In this document: in pieces, positions 14,762-22,047 of the stretch
Layout: every line of letters starts with the position of its first letter
Numbering within the stretch: the first letter of the stretch is position 1
DNA from: an uncultured Eubacteriales bacterium
GTDB taxonomy: Bacteria; Bacillota; Clostridia; Oscillospirales; Oscillospiraceae
NCBI GenBank assembly: GCA_949296115.1
Contig: CASFNR010000028.1
Location: 1 to 43,820 of the forward strand
Direction: 5' to 3'
DNA length: 43,820 bases
Position numbers and translations under genes: made by a program
The notes under the pieces: model-generated
Told to the model about the DNA's origin: nothing
Seen by the model: only the letters and a program-made list of their open reading frames with translations
The model's database searches: none

Positions 14762-15655
14762 TTATTTCATGGCGGCTTTGGAATAGCCAGTCAGCATATT
14801 TTTCTGGTTCAGAACAAACAGGATTACAACCGGAATCATGGATACCAGCACCGCAGCCATGACCACATTGTAATTTTGAGACTGCACAGATTGTTCAAAA
14901 GAATTTTTCAGCATCACCAAGCCCACAGAAATCGGCCGGGTCTGCTCCGTTTTGGACAGAATCTTCGGCCAAAAATAGTTGTTCCATCCGTCCATGACTG
15001 TCACAAACGCAACCGTTGCCACGGAAGAACGGCACATGGGAATCAGAATATGCCGCAAAGTGCCTATGATTCCAAGTCCGTCTATTTTGCCTGCATCCAG
15101 ATAGCTCTGGTCCACAGACATAAAATTCTGCCTCAGCATAAAGATCAGATACGCCGATACGGACGTTGGCAGCACCAGTCCCGCAAATGTGTCAATCCAG
15201 CCCAAATTCGCCACAAGAATATAAATTGGCACAAAAGTCACCTGATGAGGAATCATCAATGCGCCGAGGACTAGAATGAACAGCGTATTTTTCAGCGGGA
15301 AATTTCCCCGGGCAAAGCCATATGCCGCCAGAATTCCGGTTCCCATCTGTATCACCAGCGTCAGAGCGGTGAGATAAATTGTATTGAACAGATAGCGGAA
15401 AAACGGGATCTGTTCAAAAACTTTCAAGTAGTTTTCCCAATGAATGCCATCCGTGGGGAAGAAGGACGCTGTCGGCCCAATCAGTTCCTTTCCCGACTTC
15501 AGCGACGTAATGAACATCCAATATAGCGGGAACGCCATCACCAGGGTCACGAGAATGGCGGCAAGTGTTTGTGCCAGCCGCAGCAGCTTCTTTCTCCTCC
15601 GCGTTTTCCTGAAATCCAGGCGGCTATCTGCTTTTCCCATACTCATCCTCCTCAT
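14762..15655 (-). CDS. Carbohydrate ABC transporter permease, MalG/UgpE type
   Basis: This 297-residue inner-membrane permease has six predicted helices and the cytoplasmic EAA loop, read as LDAGKIDGLGIIGTLRHILIP, which docks the ATPase. It belongs to the CUT1 class of oligosaccharide, glycoside or glycerol-phosphate importers. Its ATG overlaps the stop of the first permease by 4 bases (ATGA), showing coupling. No ATPase gene occurs in the island; CUT1 importers of Firmicutes often share a MsmX-type ATPase encoded elsewhere. Confidence 0.95.
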   Translation of the reverse strand: MRRMSMGKADSRLDFRKTRRRKKLLRLAQTLAAILVTLVMAFPLYWMFITSLKSGKELIGPTASFFPTDGIHWENYLKVFEQIPFFRYLFNTIYLTALTLVIQMGTGILAAYGFARGNFPLKNTLFILVLGALMIPHQVTFVPIYILVANLGWIDTFAGLVLPTSVSAYLIFMLRQNFMSVDQSYLDAGKIDGLGIIGTLRHILIPMCRSSVATVAFVTVMDGWNNYFWPKILSKTEQTRPISVGLVMLKNSFEQSVQSQNYNVVMAAVLVSMIPVVILFVLNQKNMLTGYSKAAMK

Positions 15656-16599
15656 GCGTCATAGTTAACCTTTCGTTCGGACACATTCATGGTCAGCGCG
15701 GTAACTACCAGAAGGAACAGGAAGAAGCATATGGAAACCACAGCCGCCCGATCCACCCGGAAATCGACAAATGCCATTGTGTATATCAGATACACCATGA
15801 CTTCCGTGGCACGATAGGGTCCGCCGGCTGTCAAAACATCAGCAACTGCATACACCTTCATGGAAGAGATAAATTGTGTTACGACCAAGAACAATGTGGT
15901 GGGCGCCAGCAGCGGCAGCGTAATATTGAAAAACAACGTGACGCCGCTTGCGCCATCCAGCATGGCTGCTTCGTAATAGTCCCTGGAAATGCCCTGCATT
16001 CCACCAAGATATATCAGCATATCATAGCCGACAGAACGCCAGGAGGCAATGACAATCATGGAAAGCATCGCAAGCGATCCCGTTTGCAGCCAGTCCACAC
16101 GAATTCCGGCAACCGCCTCCAGGATCACATTCGCCACACCATACTGTTTATTCAGGATCACCATAAAGATTAGGGCAGCAGACGTCATTGCCACGTAGTG
16201 GGGTAAAAATACCACCGAACGCATAAACGAAAACCCCCGGCTCATGCGATTAAACAGCAGAGCCATCAGAAGGCCAGCCACAAGTATGATAACCATGTGT
16301 CCGACTGTAAACTTTAATGTCGCAAAGAAACTATTCAGCACATGATTGTATTGCCAGGTTTCAAAAAGCCACTTCCAGTTTGTCAGGCCAACATATGTAT
16401 AGGTAGGCCGAATCAGATTCCAGTCCGTAAAGCTGATCCGGATCAACTCCACAATCGGATAATAAGCAACCAGAAGGATCAGCGCCATCGCAGGCACACA
16501 GCACAGGAACTCCTGAAAGGATTCCATCCGGAATTTTCTTCTGCGTTTTGCAGTCGGCTCTGACCGCATCGAAATTTTTTTCACGACCTTCCCCCCCAT
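15652..16599 (-). CDS. Carbohydrate ABC transporter permease, MalF/UgpA type
   Basis: This 315-residue permease has the family N-terminal motif FMAL-like stretch LCCVPAMALILLVAYYPIVELI and six helices. The EAA loop EAAMLDGASGVTLFFNITLP is clear. It pairs with the following permease to form the CUT1 channel. A GTPase-free, typical start with GGGGGGAAGG upstream of the ATG at 16599 supports the call. The gene is separated from the binding-protein gene by a 72-base gap that contains a strong stem-loop. Confidence 0.95.
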   Translation of the reverse strand: MGGKVVKKISMRSEPTAKRRRKFRMESFQEFLCCVPAMALILLVAYYPIVELIRISFTDWNLIRPTYTYVGLTNWKWLFETWQYNHVLNSFFATLKFTVGHMVIILVAGLLMALLFNRMSRGFSFMRSVVFLPHYVAMTSAALIFMVILNKQYGVANVILEAVAGIRVDWLQTGSLAMLSMIVIASWRSVGYDMLIYLGGMQGISRDYYEAAMLDGASGVTLFFNITLPLLAPTTLFLVVTQFISSMKVYAVADVLTAGGPYRATEVMVYLIYTMAFVDFRVDRAAVVSICFFLFLLVVTALTMNVSERKVNYDA

Positions 16600-16619
16600 G
16601 GAACCATTCTAAAAGCAAG

Positions 16620-16656
16620 GGCTTTACCGTGAGGAGATCCTCCCCACGGTAAAGCC
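16620..16656 (-). promoter_or_regulatory. Intercistronic stem-loop between binding-protein and permease genes
   Basis: GGCTTTACCGTG (16620-16631) pairs perfectly with CACGGTAAAGCC (16645-16656), and the loop can pair further (AGGA/TCCT). On the minus strand it is followed only by a broken T-run (CTTGCTTTTAG), so it is likely a partial terminator or a 3' mRNA stabiliser. Such structures keep binding-protein mRNA in excess over permease mRNA. Confidence 0.7.
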
Positions 16657-16671
16657 TGGACCGTAATCGAA

Positions 16672-18027
16672 TCAGTTTCCTGCCAGCAGGTAGTTGATCT
16701 CGTTCTCCGCGTTTGTCCAGACCTCATTCAGATCTGCGCCGTCAAAGAAGTATTTCGACATGGCGTCCAGAAGAATCTTGTACGCAGCAGTCTGGTAAGG
16801 TGTCTTATTCTTGGAAACGATGCCCTCCAACCCAGCAAAAATTCCTTCATACAGCGGCTGTGCGCTGTACAGCTCCGACATCATGGCGTCGTCTTCCAAC
16901 ACAGAGTAGCGGCTGGGATAGGTTCCTCCAATCACAGACCAACTGTAGACATTCTCCTTATTGGTCAGCCAGGTAAGGAACTGAAATGCGGCATTTTTCA
17001 CCTCCTGGGAGTTGTTCGCAGGGATGATGGCCGCAGCACCGGCAACGCAGGAAATAACAGGATCTGCCTGGTCCTTAATGCCGAACGCGGTGGCAACCTC
17101 AAATTCTGCATTCTCACTCACCTGGTTTACAACTGCGCAGGTATTGATCATACAGGCCAGGTCCCCAGAGTAGAAGGCAGTGGAGATGTTTGTATTCTGA
17201 TCGGTGCCTACATAGAACTGCGCCTCTCCGGCATCGATCATCTCCTTGTACTCCGTCAAGAAGTCGAGAATCGCAGGATTCTGCATATCCGCAACGGTCC
17301 CGTCTCCCAGAGGATCCGCCCCCGCATTGCGCATCATCACTTCCACGTAGTTCAGCTCGGACAGCAATCCAACAGTTGTCTTTCCGGTGGTCTCCTTGAT
17401 GATTTTCGCAGCCTCCCGGACCTCGTCCCAGGTAGAAGGCATCTCCTCAATTCCAGCCTCCCTCAGCAGGTCCATGTTCCAGAAAACAACGGAGCTGGAA
17501 ATTCCGAACGGAATGCCGTAAATCTTCCCATCCGAATCAAGAATCATGGAATCAACCATGCCATCATAAAAGTCATCGATTTCAAACCCGGTTGCGCTGA
17601 TGTAATCATCCAACGGTTCCAGCATGCCGTTGGCCGCATATGTCTGTTCTCTGGGGCAGTTAATCAGGCAGAGGGCAGGCAAGCCCATTCCAGCAGCCTG
17701 CGCCGCTGTAATCTTCTCATCAACTGCCGGATAGCCGGAGATGTCCATGATGCTGACGGTAATCAAATCCTGAGACGCATTGAACTCGTCAACCTTATCG
17801 TGCAGCCAGTCAATTTTCGCTTCCTCTGTATAGCTGTTCCAGAATTCAATCTCAATCGGTTCCGTGATTTGGTACAGATCCGGGGAGCTGGCCGCTGCCG
17901 CTGTCTCATCCCCCTCTCCGGACACGCCTGTTGAAGCGGGAACCGCAGCAGGATTGGTGCCGCCGGAACACCCTGACAAACACAGAAGAATCGCCAGCGA
18001 CAACAGCAACGCAATCATTTTTTTCAT
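16672..18027 (-). CDS. Extracellular sugar-binding lipoprotein of an ABC importer
   Basis: This 451-residue lipoprotein has the signal MKKMIALLLSLAILLCLSGC with a lipobox LSGC at Cys20, followed by a Gly/Ser/Ala-rich tether. The mature part fits family 1 solute-binding proteins: IEIEFWNSYTEEAKIDWLHDKVDEFNAS near the start, FGISSSVVFWNMDLLREAGIEEMPSTWDE, and a C-terminal YQTAAYKILLDAMSKYFFDGADLNE. It captures an oligosaccharide-like or glycoside ligand outside the membrane for the two permeases that follow. An in-frame longer start is rejected because AAGGAGGA precedes the ATG at 18027. Confidence 0.94.
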   Translation of the reverse strand: MKKMIALLLSLAILLCLSGCSGGTNPAAVPASTGVSGEGDETAAAASSPDLYQITEPIEIEFWNSYTEEAKIDWLHDKVDEFNASQDLITVSIMDISGYPAVDEKITAAQAAGMGLPALCLINCPREQTYAANGMLEPLDDYISATGFEIDDFYDGMVDSMILDSDGKIYGIPFGISSSVVFWNMDLLREAGIEEMPSTWDEVREAAKIIKETTGKTTVGLLSELNYVEVMMRNAGADPLGDGTVADMQNPAILDFLTEYKEMIDAGEAQFYVGTDQNTNISTAFYSGDLACMINTCAVVNQVSENAEFEVATAFGIKDQADPVISCVAGAAAIIPANNSQEVKNAAFQFLTWLTNKENVYSWSVIGGTYPSRYSVLEDDAMMSELYSAQPLYEGIFAGLEGIVSKNKTPYQTAAYKILLDAMSKYFFDGADLNEVWTNAENEINYLLAGN

Positions 18028-18087
18028 TTTTAGGTCCTCCTTCGTTTTTATTATCCATCTGCCCTTCGAACAGGCAGTCATGGCTTG

Positions 18088-18966
18088 CTAGAATTGTTCC
18101 ACAGTTGATACCGGCAAGAACGTTTTCATCAGGAACCGGGCGATCCCATCCTCCGTGTTGGAAGCCGTGCAGTAGGGCGCTGCGTTCCGCACCTCCGCCG
18201 CAGCGTTTCCCATGGCAACTCCATACCCAGCGCAGAGCAGCATGCTCAAATCATTATTTCCATCTCCAAAAGAAACCGTGCGGCAGCGAGGAATATTCAG
18301 ATAGTCACTGAGCCACAGCAAAGCCTCCCCCTTGTTGCACCCCAGCGTGGTTATTTCCAAATTCAGCCCGTCGGAGGTAACCTCAAACAGCCCGGTCTCC
18401 CGGAGGGTATCCCGCAGCTCCGGACATTTTCGAAGATTCTTCCCCGGAAAATTAATTTTCGTGACTTTGCTTCCCTCCTTTTCCAGATATTCATCAAAGG
18501 AAGGAACATATTTTGCCTTTCCGCTGGAAATATGCGGCATATGAAAAGACGGAATCCGAGCCGCATATTGTCCGATGTTGCTGAAAATTTTGTCCTCCAC
18601 AACCACCTGTCTTTCTTCAAATACTTCCACCACCACATCCAATTCCCGGACACGATCCCGAATCAGGTCCCAGGCCGCAATTACATCTTGTTTGGGAATG
18701 TACTTTGTCCGGAGCACCAGCCCTCCTTCCGCATCTGTGATCATCGCCCCATTGCAGGAAATGACATATCGCACAGGCGGCAGGGCCTGGAGCGGAATAA
18801 TGGACTCACACCGGCCTGTTGTGGGTACAACATAGGCGCCTCTGTCCACATAGTCACACAAGGTCCGGTGCGTTAACGGAGTGATGGTTTTGTGATCGGC
18901 AGAAAAAAGCGTCCCATCCAGATCCACGGCGATAATGGCAGGAAAATCGCAAGTCAATTCCTGCAT
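18088..18966 (-). CDS. HAD-superfamily hydrolase, Cof type (sugar phosphatase)
   Basis: This 292-residue cytoplasmic phosphatase has motif I AIIAVDLDGTLFSAD with both nucleophile and acid Asp residues, motif II PTTGR, a C2-type cap, the KG-type Lys in LEITTLGCNKGEALL, and motif IV VSFGDGNNDLSML. The Cof/YidA group removes phosphate from sugar phosphates and cofactors. The ATG at 18966 lies inside the end of the YesL-like gene (13-base overlap), so it is coupled to it. Substrate unknown; a role in dephosphorylating an intermediate of the imported sugar is likely. Confidence 0.92.
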   Translation of the reverse strand: MQELTCDFPAIIAVDLDGTLFSADHKTITPLTHRTLCDYVDRGAYVVPTTGRCESIIPLQALPPVRYVISCNGAMITDAEGGLVLRTKYIPKQDVIAAWDLIRDRVRELDVVVEVFEERQVVVEDKIFSNIGQYAARIPSFHMPHISSGKAKYVPSFDEYLEKEGSKVTKINFPGKNLRKCPELRDTLRETGLFEVTSDGLNLEITTLGCNKGEALLWLSDYLNIPRCRTVSFGDGNNDLSMLLCAGYGVAMGNAAAEVRNAAPYCTASNTEDGIARFLMKTFLPVSTVEQF

Positions 18967-19613
18967 TCTGGTACACCCCCTTCCCGGTTGTTTTCCTGTT
19001 TTTCCTCGCAGGATTGGCAGTACCTGTGGAAGATCCATACGTTCACCCGGGCAACCTGGTATCCATATACGGGCGCAACAAAAATAAATGCATACGGAAT
19101 AAAATAGGCCGCAATACCGCAAATTGCCGCCAGCGCCAGAAGTCCCAAACTATGCGGGAGGCAGGCCAGTGCCGTCGCACCCGCATCGTGCAGAAGCTTC
19201 GCAATCGAAAAGTCAAAATACCCAGCCATAGGATATGCATATTGGGCAACAGCGAGGACCGCCAGCAGAAGCATCCCATTCATCACCATGAGAACCGTCC
19301 CCAGATCCGTGCCCATGTTCAGCCCAATCAGGAGATTCACCGTCAGCAGTGCAACCAACATAATCTCCATCATCCACAGCATCGTAGCCTTGGAAAACGC
19401 ATTGCAAAAGCCGCTCCAGAAATCACGCCATACTCCCCGGTCTGTTTCCTCGTTGATTTTCATGAGGCCACAGTAGAAACCGGACATCGCAGCTCCGGCA
19501 GTTACAATTGGAAGGCTGAAAAGAAACAGGAGAAGGCTGCACAGGAAAATATCCGTTGCCTTGTTCAAGAACAGATACAGTCTTCCCTCAACATGAAAGA
19601 TCTGATTTCCCAT
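18954..19613 (-). CDS. YesL-like DUF624 membrane protein
   Basis: This 219-residue integral membrane protein has about five helices and the DUF624 pattern: FLNKATDIFLCSLLLFLFSLPIVTAGAA near the N terminus and an acidic loop with RGVWRDFWSGFCNAFSKAT. YesL-type proteins are found at the start of carbohydrate ABC operons of Firmicutes and have no established function. The ATG at 19613 follows GGGGGGAT. It is the first gene of the minus-strand operon, behind a good promoter and a palindromic operator. Confidence 0.85.
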   Translation of the reverse strand: MGNQIFHVEGRLYLFLNKATDIFLCSLLLFLFSLPIVTAGAAMSGFYCGLMKINEETDRGVWRDFWSGFCNAFSKATMLWMMEIMLVALLTVNLLIGLNMGTDLGTVLMVMNGMLLLAVLAVAQYAYPMAGYFDFSIAKLLHDAGATALACLPHSLGLLALAAICGIAAYFIPYAFIFVAPVYGYQVARVNVWIFHRYCQSCEEKQENNREGGVPECRN

Positions 19614-19661
19614 CCAATCCCCCCAGTTAGATTTTGATGCGATAGTTTTTTGCTTGATATA

Positions 19662-19676
19662 GTTTCGTATCGAAAT
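19662..19676. promoter_or_regulatory. Operator-like palindrome, site 1 (sugar operon side)
   Basis: GTTTCGTATCGAAAT, with arms TTTCG and CGAAA, is identical to 19817-19831. It lies about 20-35 bases downstream of the predicted start of the minus-strand operon. A related half-site pair ATTTCGTTTCGCAC lies at 19683-19696. DeoR-family operators often contain TTTCG units. Confidence 0.75.
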
Positions 19677-19701
19677 ACATCCTATTTCGTTTCGCACCTT
19701 C

Positions 19702-19730
19702 ATGCTACCATATGTTTTGTAAATTGTCAA
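19702..19730 (-). promoter_or_regulatory. Promoter of the minus-strand sugar operon
   Basis: Read on the minus strand, TTGACA (19725-19730) and TAGCAT (19702-19707) are separated by 17 bases. The transcript would begin near 19695 and pass through operator site 1. Confidence 0.75.
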
Positions 19731-19758
19731 CAAAAATCCTTGTAAAAAAAGATTTTAT

Positions 19759-19787
19759 TTGCAAAGTTTTATTAAATGGAATATAAT
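19759..19787 (+). promoter_or_regulatory. Promoter of the DeoR-type regulator gene
   Basis: TTGCAA (19759-19764) and TATAAT (19782-19787) are separated by 17 bases. The transcript would begin near 19794 and pass through operator site 2, consistent with autorepression. Confidence 0.75.
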
Positions 19788-19816
19788 GGAAAGGGAACAA
19801 ATTACGGCACGGACTG

Positions 19817-19831
19817 GTTTCGTATCGAAAT
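19817..19831. promoter_or_regulatory. Operator-like palindrome, site 2 (regulator side)
   Basis: This exact copy of the 15-base site at 19662-19676, in the same orientation, is about 24-38 bases downstream of the predicted regulator transcript start. The two sites flank the divergent promoters. Confidence 0.75.
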
Positions 19832-19881
19832 CAGCGTACAGTTCAGATACCTTCAAACAAATCAGGAAAGAGGATATTGGA

Positions 19882-20634
19882 ATGGAAAACAGAAGGAAAA
19901 GAATTGCAGAACTGGTAAACCAGGAACATTATGTCAGTTTTCAGCGGCTGCGAAATGAGTTCCCCGGGGTATCAGATGTAACACTGCGCAAGGATTTAAG
20001 TTTTCTCGACTCCACACTTCAGCTGGTCAGAGTTCACGGCGGTGCAAAATCCTTACCCACCGCCATCGGCATGATTGACAGCTTTCACGCACGCATCGTA
20101 GCAAATACAGAAGCCAAAAAGGAAATTGCACAGAAAGCCATAAAACTACTGAGTGAAAACGATGCGTTCTACATTGGATCCGGCTCTACCTGCAATGAGT
20201 TTACCAAAGTGCTCCCGGACATCTCCATGTTGGTTTTTACCGACGGAATTGCCACCGCATTGGAGCTTTCCAAATTTTCAAAAATTAAAACCTCTGTCTT
20301 CGGCGGTATTTTGAACCCCCACACGCTGCAAATGCAGGGGCCGAAGCTGTTCGCTGAGCTTTTCAATCTTCATTTCAATTATGCATTTATCGGCTCGGAC
20401 GGATTCTCCCAGGAGCATGGTTTTATCTACTGCGATCCATACTTCGGTGCCCTGTTGGAAACGCTGCGAAAGCACACGGACAAAATGGTGATTCTGATGG
20501 ATTCCACCAAAGTAGATTCCATTCGGGCTCCTTACCGCTTCGCTTGCGAAAACGTGGATATTGTGGTCAGTGACAGCAAACTGGACCCCGCCACGGTCCG
20601 AAGCATGACTCAGGCCGGCATTGTGGTGCTTTAA
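19882..20634 (+). CDS. DeoR/GlpR-family transcriptional regulator
   Basis: This 250-residue regulator has an N-terminal DeoR helix-turn-helix (MENRRKRIAELVNQEHYVSF, FPGVSDVTLRKDLSFLD). The C-terminal DeoRC sugar-phosphate sensor domain has the ISOCOT-type motifs IGSGSTCNEF, GGILNPHTLQMQGPKL and FIGSDGF. The family usually represses catabolic operons and is released by a phosphorylated intermediate. The ATG at 19882 is preceded by AGAGG. It is divergent from the sugar operon, with identical palindromes on both sides of the two promoters, so it very likely controls that operon and itself. Confidence 0.92.
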   Translation: MENRRKRIAELVNQEHYVSFQRLRNEFPGVSDVTLRKDLSFLDSTLQLVRVHGGAKSLPTAIGMIDSFHARIVANTEAKKEIAQKAIKLLSENDAFYIGSGSTCNEFTKVLPDISMLVFTDGIATALELSKFSKIKTSVFGGILNPHTLQMQGPKLFAELFNLHFNYAFIGSDGFSQEHGFIYCDPYFGALLETLRKHTDKMVILMDSTKVDSIRAPYRFACENVDIVVSDSKLDPATVRSMTQAGIVVL

Positions 20635-20682
20635 TCTCCCCGCCCCGGCTTTCTCTCATCCCCGCCGGCCTCCCATACAGCA

Positions 20683-20717
20683 AGCCCCGCGCCAGACAAC
20701 AGGTCTGGCGCGGGGCT
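20683..20717. terminator. Strong hairpin between convergent regulator genes
   Basis: AGCCCCGCGCCAGAC (20683-20697) pairs perfectly with GTCTGGCGCGGGGCT (20703-20717). It lies between the 3' ends of the plus-strand DeoR gene and the minus-strand LacI gene. Neither side has a strong T-run, so it is probably a weak bidirectional terminator or a transcript-end stabiliser. Confidence 0.65.
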
Positions 20718-20773
20718 GTCTATCATGGCCTATGGTTGGTTCTTCCCCATCCGGTTGCCCGCCCAGAGGGGAA

Positions 20774-21784
20774 CTAACCGGTTTTGACCGGTGCGCAGGA
20801 CTCCCGGCAGATCAGTCGGTTGGGCAAAATCAGCTTTACCGGAAGCTTGTGCCCTCCCTCGATTCGGTCAATCAGGAGTTTGGCTGCGTGTTTTCCCATC
20901 TCTTCAATGGGAATATTGACCGCAGTAAGCATGGGGTCCAGATAGCGGACCTCTTCTTTGTCATTGATCCCCACAACAGAGACATCCCTGGGAACGTGAA
21001 GCTTATGCTCTTTCAGCGCTTTCAGAACCCCCAGAGCCAGAACATCGTCTGCGCACAAGATGGCAGTAAAAGGTTTTCCACGCTCAAGAAGCGCTTTGAC
21101 GGCATCGTAGCCGCCGCTGGGCGAGAACGCTGTTTCCACTACCAAGGATTCCGGATTCAGAATCCCAAGCCGCTTCATTTGGTTCAGATACGCCTCATAG
21201 CGCTGTTCGTCCACGGTTTCTCCCAGATAGCAGATCTGCTCGTGTCCCAGGGAGTTCAGATATTCAATCGCAGCTCCCACTGCGTCGTAGCCGCTGCTGA
21301 TTACCTGGTCGACTGGGAGGGCATGGTCCTGAAGGCTGACTGCAACAATGTGCGTATAGTGTTGTTTCAGCCTTTTTATCTGCTCCTCGTTTATGCGTCC
21401 CAGGACAATGGTAGCCCCCCCGTGGCTTCCAGGCGAATCGTCACGCAGTATTTCCTGCAAATTACAGATGGTTCCCAGTTGGAATCCGTGTGCAATCGCC
21501 TGTTTCCGAATCTCGAACATCAGCTGCTCAAAGAAATAGTCCGCTTTTTCGTCCACTACCCGGGCAAAAATACAGTCAAAGCGTTTCGCCGACACCGGAG
21601 CAGCCGGCCCCGGCTGACGCAGCCGCCGGGCGTTCTGATTGGGCACATACCCCACTGCCCGGGCTGCATCCCATATTCTTTTTTGCGTTTCTGCGCTGGC
21701 CGTCGAAGTATTTCCCCCGTTGATGACCCGGGAAACCGTCGAAGCAGAGACTCCTGCGAGCCGCGCAACATCTTTGATTGTCAT
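20774..21784 (-). CDS. LacI-family transcriptional regulator
   Basis: This 336-residue regulator has the LacI DNA-binding domain MTIKDVARLAGVSASTVSRV with the hinge helix ending YVPNQNARRLR. The periplasmic-binding-protein-like sensor follows (AVGAAIEYLNSLGHEQICYLGE, FTAILCADDVLALGVLKALKE, DVSVVGINDKEE). It is divergent from the phosphodiesterase/dehydrogenase/LarA-like operon. A symmetric AAACGTTT core, typical of LacI-family operators, lies in the shared upstream region. It probably senses a sugar or sugar acid of the same pathway. Confidence 0.94.
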   Translation of the reverse strand: MTIKDVARLAGVSASTVSRVINGGNTSTASAETQKRIWDAARAVGYVPNQNARRLRQPGPAAPVSAKRFDCIFARVVDEKADYFFEQLMFEIRKQAIAHGFQLGTICNLQEILRDDSPGSHGGATIVLGRINEEQIKRLKQHYTHIVAVSLQDHALPVDQVISSGYDAVGAAIEYLNSLGHEQICYLGETVDEQRYEAYLNQMKRLGILNPESLVVETAFSPSGGYDAVKALLERGKPFTAILCADDVLALGVLKALKEHKLHVPRDVSVVGINDKEEVRYLDPMLTAVNIPIEEMGKHAAKLLIDRIEGGHKLPVKLILPNRLICRESCAPVKTG

Positions 21785-21879
21785 TCTCTGTATGCCTCCC
21801 CCCGAACCGCTTGTGGCAGTCCCTTGTCAATTTTCTCTTTAATCATAATTCATTTTCCACGCAAATGCAACCTCTTTTA

Positions 21880-21893
21880 CGCAAACGTTTTCA
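21880..21893. promoter_or_regulatory. LacI-type operator
   Basis: The palindromic core AAACGTTT (21883-21890) sits in CGCAAACGTTTTCA, close to LacI/GalR-family and cre-like consensus with its central CG. It lies 14 bases upstream of the -35 of the plus-strand operon. A related stretch ACGCAAATGCAACC lies at 21859-21872. Confidence 0.65.
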
Positions 21894-21903
21894 TTATTTT
21901 TTG

Positions 21904-21933
21904 TTGACAGGAACAATCGTCCAGTGATATACT
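21904..21933 (+). promoter_or_regulatory. Promoter of the phosphodiesterase/dehydrogenase/LarA-like operon
   Basis: TTGACA (21904-21909) and TATACT (21928-21933) are separated by 18 bases. The leader (about 108 bases) contains two small palindromes, TCATTTTG/CAAAATGA (21968-21988) and TTATTT/AAATAA around 21992-22007, that may be extra operator or mRNA structures. Confidence 0.7.
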
Positions 21934-22047
21934 TTAGTCAGATTGAACTTTATATTCAATTAAAAAATCATTTTGTTGTGCAAAATGACAGCTTATTTCG
22001 TAAAATAAACGCAAATTCAAGCAAACTACAATAGGAGGGAACACAAC

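Noticed and set aside
20621-21907. 428-codon plus-strand frame opposite the LacI gene
   Set aside because: Shadow of the LacI coding strand; the LacI helix-turn-helix and sensor domain are unambiguous on the minus strand.
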